This document shows positions 8,137 to 17,298 of a DNA stretch of 64,000 nt, piece by piece; position 1 is the first letter of the stretch; each line of letters begins with the position of its first letter. Origin of the DNA: Pseudomonas sp. GCEP-101 (lineage in GTDB: Bacteria; Pseudomonadota; Gammaproteobacteria; Pseudomonadales; Pseudomonadaceae); NCBI RefSeq assembly GCF_025133575.1, contig NZ_CP104011.1, positions 2,887,483 through 2,951,482 on the forward strand, given 5' to 3'. The position numbers and the translations under genes were made by a program. The notes below the pieces were generated by a model. It made no database searches. It was given only the letters and a program-made list of their open reading frames with translations, and was not told the origin of the DNA.

Positions 8137-9519
8137 TCAGGCGCTGCGTCGGTGACGTTCTTCGACGGCCTGCGCCGGTACCGGCAGGCGGTGCGAGTCG
8201 CCGCGGCCCATGGGGAAGTACTCGAAGCCGTAGCGCGCCACGCGCTCGGGATCGAACAGGTTGCGCCCGTCGAAGATCACCGGGGCTTTCAGGCGGCTGG
8301 CCAGCAGCTCGAAGTCCGGCGCCTTGAATTGCCGCCACTCGGTGCAGATCACCAGCGCGTCGGAGCCACCCAGGGTGGCTTCCGGCGTGCCCATCAGGGT
8401 CAGGCGTTCATCATGGCCGTACAAGCGCTGCGCTTCGGGCATGGCCTCGGGGTCGAACGCACGCACCTGCGCGCCGGCCGCCCACAGGGCTTCCATCAGC
8501 GTGCGACTGGGTGCGTCGCGCATGTCGTCGGTGTTGGGCTTGAACGACAGGCCCCAGAGCGCGAACGTGCGGCCCTTCAGGTTGCCGCCGTAGTAGCTGT
8601 GGATGCGCTCGAAGAGCTTGTTCTTCTGCCGCTGGTTGACCGCTTCCACGGCGCGCAGCAGGTCGTTCGAGCAGTGCGCTTCCTCGGCACTCTGGATCAG
8701 CGCCTGCACGTCCTTGGGGAAGCACGAGCCGCCGTAGCCGCAGCCCGGGTAGATGAAGTGGTAGCCGATGCGCGGGTCGGCGCCCATGCCCTGGCGCACC
8801 GCCTCGATGTCGGCGCCCAGGTGCTCGGCCAGCTCGGCCATCTGGTTGATGAAGCTGATCTTGGTGGCGAGCATGCAGTTGGCGGCGTACTTGGTCAGTT
8901 CGGCGCTGCGCAGGTTCATCGCGATGATGCGGTCATGGTTGCGGTTGAACGGCTCGTAGATCTCGCGCATCAGCGCCATGCTGTCCGGGCGTTCGCAGCC
9001 GATGACGATGCGGTCGGGCTTGCGGCAGTCGGCCAGGGCTGAGCCTTCCTTGAGGAATTCGGGGTTGGAGACGATATCGAAGTCCAGGCTGCGGCCTTCT
9101 TCGGCGAGCACCTGCTGCACCCGTGCGCGCACGCGATCGCCGGTGCCCACGGGCACCGTGGACTTCTCGACCAGGATCACCGGCTGCGTGCGGTGGCGGG
9201 CGATGCCTTCCGCCACGGCCAGCACGGCGCGCAGGTCGGCGGAGCCGTCGGCCTGCGGGGGCGTGCCCACGGCGATGAACTGTACGCGACCATGGGCGGC
9301 CGCCTCGGCGACGTCGCTGGTGAAGCGCAGGCGTCCGGCTTCGAGGTTGTCCTTCACCAGCTCGGCCAGGCCCGGTTCGAAGATGCTGATCTGGCCGCGC
9401 TTGAGCTTGGCGATCTTGTCCTCGTCGATGTCCATGCACAGGACGTCGTGGCCCACTTCGGCCATCACCGCGGCCTGCACCAGGCCGACATAACCGATTC
9501 CGAATACGCTGATTTTCAT
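8137..9519 (-). CDS. ugd: UDP-glucose 6-dehydrogenase
   Basis: A 460-residue NAD-dependent enzyme that oxidises UDP-glucose to UDP-glucuronate, the precursor used by ArnA for UDP-L-Ara4N. The Rossmann motif GIGYVG is at residues 7-12, the catalytic Cys266 lies in GYGGSCFPKD, and the EKSTVPVGTG motif is present. It lies downstream of arnF on the same strand with a 41-base gap, unlike the overlapping arn genes. It may be read from the arn promoter or have its own. The carboxy end carries a short basic tail (EERHRRSA). Called udg or pmrE in some annotations. Confidence 0.96.
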   Translation of the reverse strand: MKISVFGIGYVGLVQAAVMAEVGHDVLCMDIDEDKIAKLKRGQISIFEPGLAELVKDNLEAGRLRFTSDVAEAAAHGRVQFIAVGTPPQADGSADLRAVLAVAEGIARHRTQPVILVEKSTVPVGTGDRVRARVQQVLAEEGRSLDFDIVSNPEFLKEGSALADCRKPDRIVIGCERPDSMALMREIYEPFNRNHDRIIAMNLRSAELTKYAANCMLATKISFINQMAELAEHLGADIEAVRQGMGADPRIGYHFIYPGCGYGGSCFPKDVQALIQSAEEAHCSNDLLRAVEAVNQRQKNKLFERIHSYYGGNLKGRTFALWGLSFKPNTDDMRDAPSRTLMEALWAAGAQVRAFDPEAMPEAQRLYGHDERLTLMGTPEATLGGSDALVICTEWRQFKAPDFELLASRLKAPVIFDGRNLFDPERVARYGFEYFPMGRGDSHRLPVPAQAVEERHRRSA

Positions 9520-9560
9520 GGTGTTCGCTCTCCCGCAAAGGGACGTGAAACGAGATGGAG

Positions 9561-9989
9561 TCAGTCGAACTGCGCGCGCTCGGAGGGAGCGTCACTGGGT
9601 TTGATGACGGTTGTTCTGTCGGGACGGCGGGGCGCGTTGATCGCGATCACGCCGGCGATCACCAGGGCGACGCCCAGGGTGCGCGGCAGGCTCAGGGGTT
9701 CGCCGAAGCCCGGCAGCACGGCGGCGCCGAGGTAGACGAGGGCATAGCTGAGACTCAGCAGCGAATAGGCGCGGCTGAGCGGCAGGTGGTTGAGCGCGAG
9801 CAGCCAGCAGAGCATCGACAGGGCGTAGGCCAGCACCGCGCCGGCCAGTGCCAGCAGGGCGGCGAGGTCGAGCTGCGCCAGGTCGAAGGGCCAGTGCGCG
9901 GGCAGGCGCGTCATGCTCCAGCGCATGCCCAGCTGCGCGCTGCTGACCAGCAGGACGCTGCCCAGGGCGAAGGCGATGCCGCGCTTCAT
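9561..9989 (-). CDS. arnF: Undecaprenyl-phosphate-L-Ara4N flippase subunit ArnF
   Basis: A 142-residue small multidrug-resistance-like membrane protein with four hydrophobic segments. With ArnE it is thought to flip undecaprenyl-phosphate-L-Ara4N to the periplasmic face of the inner membrane. The ATG at 9989 overlaps the arnE stop by four bases (ATGA). The position after arnE matches the standard operon order, which is the main reason to assign F rather than E. Confidence 0.92.
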   Translation of the reverse strand: MKRGIAFALGSVLLVSSAQLGMRWSMTRLPAHWPFDLAQLDLAALLALAGAVLAYALSMLCWLLALNHLPLSRAYSLLSLSYALVYLGAAVLPGFGEPLSLPRTLGVALVIAGVIAINAPRRPDRTTVIKPSDAPSERAQFD

Positions 9990-10330
9990 GCGTGCATCCC
10001 CAGCAGGGCGACGCCGCCGACGATCAGCGCCACGCCGAACCAGTGGCGGGCGTCGATGCGCTCGCCGAACAGGCGGCTGGCCAGCAGCGTCACCAGGACG
10101 AAATTCAGGCTCAGCATGGGGTAGGCGACGCCCACTTCCAGGCGTTGCAGCACCAACAGCCAGAGCAGCAGGCCGCCGCCCAGGCTGGCGATGGCCAGCA
10201 GCAACCAGGGCGAGAAGAGTTTCGCCGCGATGCCGGCCGGCCCATCGCGCCAGCTCTCCACGGCGAACTTCTGCGCCAGCTGGCCCAGGCAGGTGAGCAG
10301 GCAGACGCCGGCCAGCAGCAGGGCGGTCAT
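9986..10330 (-). CDS. arnE: Undecaprenyl-phosphate-L-Ara4N flippase subunit ArnE
   Basis: A 114-residue EamA/SMR-like membrane protein, partner of ArnF in the lipid-linked aminoarabinose flippase. It has four hydrophobic stretches and the typical [14 protein letters not shown] segment. The frame is open far upstream, but the true start is the ATG at 10330, which overlaps the arnT stop by four bases. Everything before it is out-of-frame arnT. Confidence 0.92.
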   Translation of the reverse strand: MTALLLAGVCLLTCLGQLAQKFAVESWRDGPAGIAAKLFSPWLLLAIASLGGGLLLWLLVLQRLEVGVAYPMLSLNFVLVTLLASRLFGERIDARHWFGVALIVGGVALLGMHA

Positions 10331-11973
10331 GGCGAGGCCTGCGGGATCAGCAGGACCACCAGGTGGTTCTGCCGGTAGCTGATGGCGTCGCTGGGCAGCA
10401 TCGCCAGTTCCGCTTCGTCGCTGGCGCTGTTGACGCGCATGACCACGCCGATGGTGCCCGCGGCGCGGTTGCGTTCGAGCCAGGCATGGATGTCCTTGGG
10501 CGCGATGCTGCGGCCCTGGCCTTCGGGGTAACCCAGGCCGAACTTCAGCTCGCCTTCGGTGTTGAACAGGGTGATGTCGCTGCGCTGGGTGCGCCAGGCC
10601 AGGGCAGTGGCGGCGCCCAGGTCGTTGCTCAGCAGGCTGCGCGCGCCCTTGAGTTGCTCCAGGTGCTCGGCAATGAACTGGTCGGGCATCTTGCTGTTGA
10701 CCATCTTGTTCGGCATCGCGTTGGGCACCAGCGCCACCAGCAGCCAGGCGGCGAAGGCCGGGGCGGCCCAGTAGCGAGTGGGCTGCAGCAGTTGCAGCAG
10801 TCCTGTGAGCAGCCAGACGACGCAGACCAGGGCGACCATCAGCACGCTGGGCAGTTCGTCGTGGTACTGCGGGTGGCGCGCCTGCAGGAACAGCAGGCCG
10901 GCCAGCGCGCTGCTGCCCAGCAGCAGGTTGAGCGCGCCGTTGAGTTTCAGGGCGAGCGGCTTGCCCTGTTGCAGGGCGCGGCCGATGGCGTCGGCCATCA
11001 GCAGGGCCAGCGGGGCGAAGCAGGGCATGATGTAGGTCGGCAGCTTGCCCTTGGACAGGCTGAAGAACAGGAAGGGCATGGCGAACCACAGCACCAGGAA
11101 CAGCTGCTTCGAGTCGCGCCAGCCTTTCACCCCGTTGCGCAGCGCCGGGAAGATCAGCACCGCCCAGGGCAGGGCGCTGGCGAACAGCAGCGGCACGAAG
11201 AACCAGATCGGCCGGCCGTGCTGGGCGTCCTCGGCGGCGAAGCGGCGGATGTGTTCGTTCCAGAAGAAGAAGTCCCAGAACTCCGGTTCGCGGGCGTGGA
11301 TCAGCAGTGCCCAGGGCGCGCTGACCAGCACCGCCACCAGCACCGCCAGCGGCCCGTAGCGCAGCAGGTCGCCCAGGCGTTTCTGCAGCAGCGCGTAGGG
11401 CACGCCGACGATCACCGGCAGCAGGAAGGCGAGGAAGCCCTTGGTCATCAGGCCGAAGGCGCAGGCTGCGCCGAGCAGGCTCCAGGCGGCGAAGCGCCCC
11501 CGCGCGGTGCTGGCGTCGAAGGCGAACCACAGCGCGCCGAGGCTGAGGTTCACGCACAGGGTGAACTGCGGGTCGAGGTTGGCATAGCCGGCTTGGCCCG
11601 CGATCAGCCCGAAACTCAGGTACAGCGCGCCCGCGGCCCAGGTGCGGCGCGGATCGTTCCACAGCCGGCGCGCCACCAGGATCACCAGCAGGGTGCTCAG
11701 CGCCGTCACCAGCGCGGAGCCGGCGCGCACGCCGAACAGGTTCTGGCCGAACACCGCCTGGCTGATTGCGGTCAGCCAGTAGCCGCCGGTGGGCTTCTCG
11801 AAATAGCGCAGGCCGAGCAGGTGCGGGGACACCCAGTCGCCGCTCTGCAGCATGGCCTGGGCGATCTGCGCGTTGCGCGACTCATCGGGAATCCACAGGC
11901 CGTGGAAGGCCGTCGGCAGCAGGATGCACAGCACCAGGGCGGCGAGCAGCGACGGGTAGGCCAGGCGCTTCAT
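10327..11973 (-). CDS. arnT: Lipid A L-Ara4N transferase (ArnT)
   Basis: A 548-residue integral inner-membrane glycosyltransferase that moves L-Ara4N from undecaprenyl phosphate to lipid A phosphates, giving polymyxin and cationic-peptide resistance. The first periplasmic loop has [14 protein letters not shown], containing the catalytic Asp-Glu pair of GT83 enzymes, followed by [10 protein letters not shown], which is nearly invariant in ArnT. About 12 hydrophobic segments and a soluble carboxy domain follow. It overlaps arnD by four bases upstream and arnE by four bases downstream. Confidence 0.96.
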   Translation of the reverse strand: MKRLAYPSLLAALVLCILLPTAFHGLWIPDESRNAQIAQAMLQSGDWVSPHLLGLRYFEKPTGGYWLTAISQAVFGQNLFGVRAGSALVTALSTLLVILVARRLWNDPRRTWAAGALYLSFGLIAGQAGYANLDPQFTLCVNLSLGALWFAFDASTARGRFAAWSLLGAACAFGLMTKGFLAFLLPVIVGVPYALLQKRLGDLLRYGPLAVLVAVLVSAPWALLIHAREPEFWDFFFWNEHIRRFAAEDAQHGRPIWFFVPLLFASALPWAVLIFPALRNGVKGWRDSKQLFLVLWFAMPFLFFSLSKGKLPTYIMPCFAPLALLMADAIGRALQQGKPLALKLNGALNLLLGSSALAGLLFLQARHPQYHDELPSVLMVALVCVVWLLTGLLQLLQPTRYWAAPAFAAWLLVALVPNAMPNKMVNSKMPDQFIAEHLEQLKGARSLLSNDLGAATALAWRTQRSDITLFNTEGELKFGLGYPEGQGRSIAPKDIHAWLERNRAAGTIGVVMRVNSASDEAELAMLPSDAISYRQNHLVVLLIPQASP

Positions 11974-12854
11974 GCGTGCTGCACCCCCAGCCAGCCTTCG
12001 CGGCCGGCCAGTTCGCCGCGCACCAGGCGGGCAACGGGCAGAGAGGTCGGGTCGTCCGGCAGCAGCCGGCCCAGCGGGACGAAGCGGATGCCGCCGGCCC
12101 GTGCCTGGGCCAGCAAGCGGCGGAAGTCGTGGGCCATGAGAATGCCCTCGACCTCGGCGTGGATGGTGTACACGTTCAAGGCGTCCATGTCGAAGCGGGA
12201 AAGGATGTAGTCGTTGAAGGCGGACGGCGCCACCTGCGGGCCGACCACTTCATCGAAGGTGGGCATGTCCACCGGAATCTGCGGGGTGCCGGCGCGGCCG
12301 TCGGCCAGGCGCGGGCGGAACAGCGAGCGGCCGCGGCAGTCGCTGTTGTAGCGGAAGCCGAAGCGCTCCTTGGCCTCCACGGTGCGCTCGTCGGCGCGCC
12401 AGCCGGCCACGGCCGAGCATTCCACGGGGTTGCCGAGGATGTCGGCGAGGGTGTCGACCCCGCGGCGGATCTGCTGCTCCAGTTGCGGCGCGCTCCAGCG
12501 ACCGGCGTTGGCCTGCCAGCCGTGGTGATCCCAGGCGTGCAGGCCGACTTCGTGGCCGGCGTCCTGGGCGCGCCGCATCAGGTGGCCCAGGTCGCGGCCG
12601 ATCGGCTTGCCCGGCCAGGCGGTGCCGGCCAGGAGGATGTCCCAGCCGTAGAGCCCGGCGGCGTTGGAGCGCAGCATCTTCCACAGGAACTGCGGACGGA
12701 TCAGGCGCCACAGGTGGCGGCCCATGTTGTCCGGGCCGACACTGAAGAAGAAGGTCGCCTTGACGTCGGCTTCCTCGAGCATGTCCAGCAGCCGCGGCAC
12801 ACCGTCACGGGTGCCGCGGTAGGTGTCCACGTCGATGCGCAGTCCTGCCCGCAT
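11970..12854 (-). CDS. arnD: 4-deoxy-4-formamido-L-Ara-phosphoundecaprenol deformylase
   Basis: A 294-residue polysaccharide-deacetylase-fold enzyme that removes the formyl group from undecaprenyl-phosphate-L-Ara4FN. The start gives [20 protein letters not shown], with the metal-binding Asp residues of the NodB motif. The His motif is in [11 protein letters not shown]. The length matches E. coli ArnD (about 296). The ATG at 12854 overlaps the arnA stop by one base (TGATG). The longer open frame upstream is an arnA shadow. Confidence 0.95.
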   Translation of the reverse strand: MRAGLRIDVDTYRGTRDGVPRLLDMLEEADVKATFFFSVGPDNMGRHLWRLIRPQFLWKMLRSNAAGLYGWDILLAGTAWPGKPIGRDLGHLMRRAQDAGHEVGLHAWDHHGWQANAGRWSAPQLEQQIRRGVDTLADILGNPVECSAVAGWRADERTVEAKERFGFRYNSDCRGRSLFRPRLADGRAGTPQIPVDMPTFDEVVGPQVAPSAFNDYILSRFDMDALNVYTIHAEVEGILMAHDFRRLLAQARAGGIRFVPLGRLLPDDPTSLPVARLVRGELAGREGWLGVQHA

Positions 12855-14872
12855 CAGGCGATGCTTTTCAGCGGGACGGCATGCGGTTGGCCGCCGACAC
12901 GCTCGGCCAGGGCTTCGCGCAGGAAGAAGTCCAGCGTCTTGCCGATGGTCTCGGACAGCTCGACGGTGGGCTGCCAGTCCAGCAGGCGGCGGGCGTTCTC
13001 GATGCTCGGCTTGCGGTGCGACACGTCCTGGTAGCCGTCGCCGTAGAAGCTGCGGCTCTCCACTTCGCGGAAGCCGGCAAAGGGCGGGAACTGGTCGCGC
13101 AGCGGGTGGGCCTCGAACTGGCGCAGCAGCTCCTGGCCCAGCTGGCGGATGCTGGCTTCGTTGTCCGGGTTGCCGATGTTGATGATCTGCCCGTCGCAGC
13201 GGCCGCCTTCGTTGTCGATGATGCGCGCCAGCGCTTCGATGCCGTCGTCCACGTCGGTGAAGCAGCGCTTCTGCTCGCCGCCGTCGACCAGGCGGATCGG
13301 CGTGCCTTCCACGAGGTGCAGGATCAGCTGGGTGATGGCGCGGGAGCTGCCGATGCGCGCGGAGTCCAGGCGGTCCAGGCGCGGGCCCATCCAGTTGAAC
13401 GGACGGAACAGGCTGAACTTCAGGCCCTTCTGGCCGTAGGCCCAGATGACGCGGTCGAGCAGTTGCTTGGAAACCGAGTAGATCCAGCGCTGCTTGTTGA
13501 TCGGGCCGACGATGAGGTTGGAGGTGTCCTCGTCGAAGCTGGCGTCGGTGCACATGCCGTACACCTCGGAGGTGGACGGGAAGATCACGCGCTTGTTGTA
13601 TTTGACGCAGTAGCGGACCAGCTTGAGGTTTTCCTCGAAGTCCAGCTCGAACACGCGCAGCGGGTTGCGGGTGTATTCGATCGGGGTGGCGATGGCCACC
13701 AGCGGCAGGACCACGTCGCACTTCTTGATGTGGTACTCGATCCATTCGGTGTGGATGCTGATATCGCCTTCGACGAAGTGGAAGTCCGGGTTGCCCTTCA
13801 GGCGCTCGATGGCGTCTGAGCCGATGTCCAGGCCGTAGACCTCGTAGTTGCCGTCACGCAGCAGGCGCTCGGAGAGATGGTTGCCGATGAAGCCGTTGAC
13901 GCCGAGGATCAGCACGCGGGTCTTGCGCTTGGGCTTGCCGGTGGCGCCGTGCAGGCGCGAGCCCTCCACCAGGCCCATTTCACGGGCCAGCTGCGGGCCG
14001 GCGAGGAACAGGCCGCTGTCGCCCTGCTGGCCGGAGAGGATTTCCAGCGAGTCTTCACCACAGGCGATGCGCAGCGGATCGACCGAGAGCACCGAGCCGG
14101 GCGCCTTGCCGTTGTTGCCGGCGGCGACGCGCGAGCTCCAGACGATCAGCTTGCGATCACCCACCGGGGCGAAGGCGCCGGGGTAGGGCTGGGTCACGGC
14201 GCGCACCAGGTTGTGCAGTTCGCGGGCCGGGCGCTTCCAGTCGAGCAGGCCGTCGGCCGGGGTGCGGCGGCCGAAATAGCTGGCGCGGGATTCGTCCTGG
14301 GCGACTTCCTGCAGCTCACCGCGCGCCAGGCGCGGCAGGGCGGCGGCGAGCAGCTCGCGGGTGGCCTCGCGCAGCTTGCCGTGCAGCTCCAGGGCGGTGT
14401 CGTCGGCGCCGATGGCGACGCTCTGCTGGGCGAGGATGCCGCCGGCATCGGCGCGCTTGACCATGCGGTGCAGGGTCACGCCGGTCTCGGTCTCGCCGTT
14501 GACCAGCACCCAGTTCGCCGGGGCGCGGCCGCGGTAGCGCGGCAGCAGCGAGCCATGCAGGTTGTAGGCGCCCTTGGCGGCGCAGGCCAGCAGCTCTTCG
14601 CTGAGCAGGTGGCGGTAGTAGAAGGAGAAGATGTACTGCGGCTGCAGTTCGCGGATGCGCGCGACCCACAGCGGGTGGTTGACGTCTTCCGGCGCATGCA
14701 CCGGGATGCCACGGCGGGCGCAGAGCTGGGCGACGGAGCCGTAGAAGCGGTTTTCCTTGGGATCGTCGGCATGGGTGAAGACGGCGTCGATCTGGTAACC
14801 GGCGGCGAGCAGCGCTTCGATGCCGGCGCAGCCGAAGTCGTGATAGGCGAAGACGATGGTCTGCTGGGTCAT
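12854..14872 (-). CDS. arnA: Bifunctional UDP-L-Ara4N formyltransferase / UDP-glucuronate decarboxylase
   Basis: A 672-residue two-domain enzyme. The amino part (about 1-305) is the 10-formyl-tetrahydrofolate-dependent formyltransferase, with [15 protein letters not shown] and its catalytic Asn-His region. The carboxy part (about 317-660) is the short-chain dehydrogenase-type decarboxylase, with [16 protein letters not shown] (NAD-binding) and [11 protein letters not shown] (Tyr-x3-Lys). It converts UDP-glucuronate from Ugd to the 4-keto pentose, and after ArnB transamination it formylates the amine. It overlaps arnC by four bases. Confidence 0.97.
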   Translation of the reverse strand: MTQQTIVFAYHDFGCAGIEALLAAGYQIDAVFTHADDPKENRFYGSVAQLCARRGIPVHAPEDVNHPLWVARIRELQPQYIFSFYYRHLLSEELLACAAKGAYNLHGSLLPRYRGRAPANWVLVNGETETGVTLHRMVKRADAGGILAQQSVAIGADDTALELHGKLREATRELLAAALPRLARGELQEVAQDESRASYFGRRTPADGLLDWKRPARELHNLVRAVTQPYPGAFAPVGDRKLIVWSSRVAAGNNGKAPGSVLSVDPLRIACGEDSLEILSGQQGDSGLFLAGPQLAREMGLVEGSRLHGATGKPKRKTRVLILGVNGFIGNHLSERLLRDGNYEVYGLDIGSDAIERLKGNPDFHFVEGDISIHTEWIEYHIKKCDVVLPLVAIATPIEYTRNPLRVFELDFEENLKLVRYCVKYNKRVIFPSTSEVYGMCTDASFDEDTSNLIVGPINKQRWIYSVSKQLLDRVIWAYGQKGLKFSLFRPFNWMGPRLDRLDSARIGSSRAITQLILHLVEGTPIRLVDGGEQKRCFTDVDDGIEALARIIDNEGGRCDGQIINIGNPDNEASIRQLGQELLRQFEAHPLRDQFPPFAGFREVESRSFYGDGYQDVSHRKPSIENARRLLDWQPTVELSETIGKTLDFFLREALAERVGGQPHAVPLKSIA

Positions 14873-15873
14873 GGCTGGATGGACTCGAAAGAAGGGGAGG
14901 AAGAGGGAATCGACGCGAGCGGCGCCTCGTTGCGGACGATGCGCTCGATGAAGAAGCGGGGGCGGGCACGGACGTCGTTGTACATGCGGCCCAGGTACTC
15001 GCCGAGCAGGCCCATGCCGACCAGCTGCACGCCGGTGAACATGAACAGCACGGCGAACAGCACGAACACCCCGTGGCCGGCCCAGGCGGCGCCGAACAGC
15101 AGGCGCAGCACCAGCAGCATCAGGGCGAAGGCGAAGCCGGCCGCCGCCATGCCGCCGCCGACGAAGGACAGCAGGCGCAGCGGCGAGGTGGTCATGCAGG
15201 TGACCAGGTCGAACATCAGGTTGATCAGGCGCAGGAAGTCGTACTTGGACTCACCGTGCTCGCGCTCGGCGTGGGCGACCATGATCTCGCTGGTGTGCCG
15301 GGCGAAGCTGTTGGCCAGGATCGGGATGAAGGTGCTGCGCTCGCGGCAGGCCAGCATCGCCTTGACGATGCTCGCGCGGTAGGCGCGCAGCATGCAGCCG
15401 TAGTCGCTCATGGCGACGCCGGTGGAGCGCTGCACGGCGAGGTTGATCAGCTTCGACGGCCAGCGGCGCAGGGCCGAATCCTGGCGTTGCTGGCGCACGG
15501 TGCCGACCACGTCGTAGCCCTTGGCGGCCTCGGCGACCAGGCGCGGGATTTCTTCGGGCGGGTTCTGCAGGTCGGCGTCGAGGGTGATTACCAGGTCGCC
15601 CTGGCACTGCTCGAAACCGGCCATGATCGCGGCGTGCTGGCCGTAGTTGCGGTTGAGGATCACCGCCACCACGTGGCTGCCCGGCGCCTCGGCGGCTTCC
15701 TGCAGCAGGTCGGCGGAGCTGTCGCGACTGCCGTCGTCGATCAGCACGATCTCGTAGTCGCGGCCCAGCTGCTCGCAGGCCGCGGTGGTGCGGCGCAGCA
15801 GCTCGGGCAGGCTGGCCTGTTCGTTGTACACCGGGATGACGATGGACACGCGATGGATCGGATAGGGTTTCAC
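14869..15873 (-). CDS. arnC: Undecaprenyl-phosphate L-Ara4FN transferase
   Basis: A 334-residue GT2 glycosyltransferase with two carboxy-terminal membrane spans that attaches L-Ara4FN to undecaprenyl phosphate. Visible motifs are [18 protein letters not shown] near the start, [25 protein letters not shown] (the catalytic DxD) and the membrane helices [15 protein letters not shown] and [18 protein letters not shown]. It begins seven bases after the arnB stop and overlaps arnA by four bases. Confidence 0.96.
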   Translation of the reverse strand: MKPYPIHRVSIVIPVYNEQASLPELLRRTTAACEQLGRDYEIVLIDDGSRDSSADLLQEAAEAPGSHVVAVILNRNYGQHAAIMAGFEQCQGDLVITLDADLQNPPEEIPRLVAEAAKGYDVVGTVRQQRQDSALRRWPSKLINLAVQRSTGVAMSDYGCMLRAYRASIVKAMLACRERSTFIPILANSFARHTSEIMVAHAEREHGESKYDFLRLINLMFDLVTCMTTSPLRLLSFVGGGMAAAGFAFALMLLVLRLLFGAAWAGHGVFVLFAVLFMFTGVQLVGMGLLGEYLGRMYNDVRARPRFFIERIVRNEAPLASIPSSSPSFESIQP

Positions 15874-15880
15874 GAGAGGC

Positions 15881-17020
15881 TTACCGAATCAGGGTTTCGA
15901 TGGCGTCGACCACACGGTCCTGGTCGGCCTGGGTCATGTCGGGGAACAGCGGAATGGACACGATTCGCGAGGAGTTCCATTCCGTGTTGGGCAGCTGCAC
16001 GTGCGGGTAGCGCTGGCGGTAGTAGCTGTGCAGATGGCTGCCGATGAAGTGGATGCCGGTGCCGATGCCGCGTTGCTGCAGGCCCTGCATGAAGGCGTCG
16101 CGGTCGATGCCGCAGCGCTCTTCGTCGATGCGCAGGATGTACAGGTGCCAGGCGTGGTGCTGCGGGTAGTCCGGCAGTGCCAGCGGTTGCACCGGCAGGT
16201 GCGCCAGGCGCTGGGCGTAGGCGCCGGCCAGCTCGGCGCGGCGGGCGTTGATCGCTTTCAGCTTCGGCAACTGCACCAGGGCGATGGCGGCGTTGATGTC
16301 GGTGAGGTTGTACTTGAAGCCCGGCTCCACCACCTGGGCCTGCGGCTTGCGGCCGTGGGTCAGGCGGTCGTAGGCGTCGACGCCCAGGCCGTGGAACTTC
16401 AGGGTGCGCACGCGGTTGGCGAGGAGTTCGTCGTCGGTGACGAACATGGCGCCTTCGGCGCAGGTGAGGTTCTTGATGGCGTGGAACGAGAAGATCGCGG
16501 TGCCGCGCTGGCCTACCGGACGACCACGGTAGAAGGTGCCGGCGGCGTGGGCGGCGTCCTCGATCACGGCGATGCCATGGCGCAGGGCGAGTTCGTCGAT
16601 CGGGTCCATGTCGCAGGCGGCGCCGGCGTAGTGCACCGGGATGATCGCGCGGGTGCGCGGGGTGATCGCGGCCTCGATGCGCGCGGCGTCGGTCATCAGG
16701 GTGTCGCGGTCGACATCGACGAACACCGGCGTGGCGCCCAGCAGGGTGATCATGTTGACGGTGGACACCCAGGTCTGCGACGGGGTGATCACCTCGTCGC
16801 CCGGGCCGATGCCCAGGGCCATCAGCGCCAGGTGCATGCCGCCGGTGGCCGACGACAGCGCCACGGCGTGGCGGCAGCCGATGGACTGGGCGAATTGCTG
16901 TTCCAGTTCCGCGTTCTTCGGCCCGGTGGTGATCCAGCCCGAGCGCAGGACGTCGTTGACTGCCTGGATCTCCTCGTCGCCGATGCTGGGGCGGGAGAAG
17001 GGAAGGAAGGGCATTTCCAT
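15881..17020 (-). CDS. arnB: UDP-4-keto-pentose aminotransferase ArnB
   Basis: A 379-residue PLP-dependent DegT/DnrJ/EryC1-family aminotransferase that makes UDP-L-Ara4N from the 4-keto sugar with glutamate as donor. The amino part has [13 protein letters not shown] and [10 protein letters not shown]. The Schiff-base Lys is in [14 protein letters not shown], and the PLP-phosphate region is [11 protein letters not shown]. The frame is open to 17281, but the start at 17020 (or 17014) gives the family amino end and is preceded by a GGAA-type ribosome-binding site. It is the first gene of the arn operon, 62 bases downstream of a PmrA-type box. Confidence 0.95.
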   Translation of the reverse strand: MEMPFLPFSRPSIGDEEIQAVNDVLRSGWITTGPKNAELEQQFAQSIGCRHAVALSSATGGMHLALMALGIGPGDEVITPSQTWVSTVNMITLLGATPVFVDVDRDTLMTDAARIEAAITPRTRAIIPVHYAGAACDMDPIDELALRHGIAVIEDAAHAAGTFYRGRPVGQRGTAIFSFHAIKNLTCAEGAMFVTDDELLANRVRTLKFHGLGVDAYDRLTHGRKPQAQVVEPGFKYNLTDINAAIALVQLPKLKAINARRAELAGAYAQRLAHLPVQPLALPDYPQHHAWHLYILRIDEERCGIDRDAFMQGLQQRGIGTGIHFIGSHLHSYYRQRYPHVQLPNTEWNSSRIVSIPLFPDMTQADQDRVVDAIETLIR

Positions 17021-17081
17021 GTGGTGTTCCAAAGGCCGTGCCGGCTCTGTCAGGGGGTAAGAGAACGCTACTGGGAAGTTC

Positions 17082-17098
17082 GTTAAGAAGGCGTTAAG
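17082..17098 (-). promoter_or_regulatory. PmrA-type box upstream of arnB
   Basis: On the minus strand, CTTAAC, five bases, then CTTAAC. Direct repeats of YTTAA-type hexamers with five-base spacing are the established PmrA (BasR) recognition pattern. Position and orientation fit activation of arnBCADTEF by a PmrAB-type system in response to low magnesium or cationic peptides. I cannot see a strong -10. Confidence 0.8.
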
Positions 17099-17210
17099 TG
17101 GATGTCGGGTTTCCGTTGGTCGGCCGAACATGCGACATGAAGCACCCGAAGATGGGTGGAGTGGTGGACGAACTGTCTGAAAACGACGTAGGAGTTGTCG
17201 CGAATCGCTG

Positions 17211-17239
17211 TTGAACACTCGTTCATCCTTGGCTATGGT
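17211..17239 (+). promoter_or_regulatory. Candidate sigma70 promoter for the aminotransferase-ATPase gene
   Basis: TTGAAC at 17211-17216 and TATGGT at 17234-17239 are separated by 17 bases, a good sigma70 arrangement about 60 bases upstream of the ATG. GAAC-ACTC-GTTC (17213-17224) overlaps the -35 and is a short inverted repeat that could bind a regulator, for example the TetR protein encoded at 21.8 kb. The operator role is inference. Confidence 0.5.
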
Positions 17240-17298
17240 GGCCCAACGCTCCTGCGCACCCTTCGCAGGACACTCCGTCATTCGGATGAGGCCCTTGC

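Noticed and set aside
10363..12210. A 615-codon plus-strand open frame opposite arnT and arnD
   Set aside because: Repetitive Gln/Gly/Ala/His composition typical of antisense reading in GC-rich DNA. The minus strand encodes clear ArnT and ArnD.
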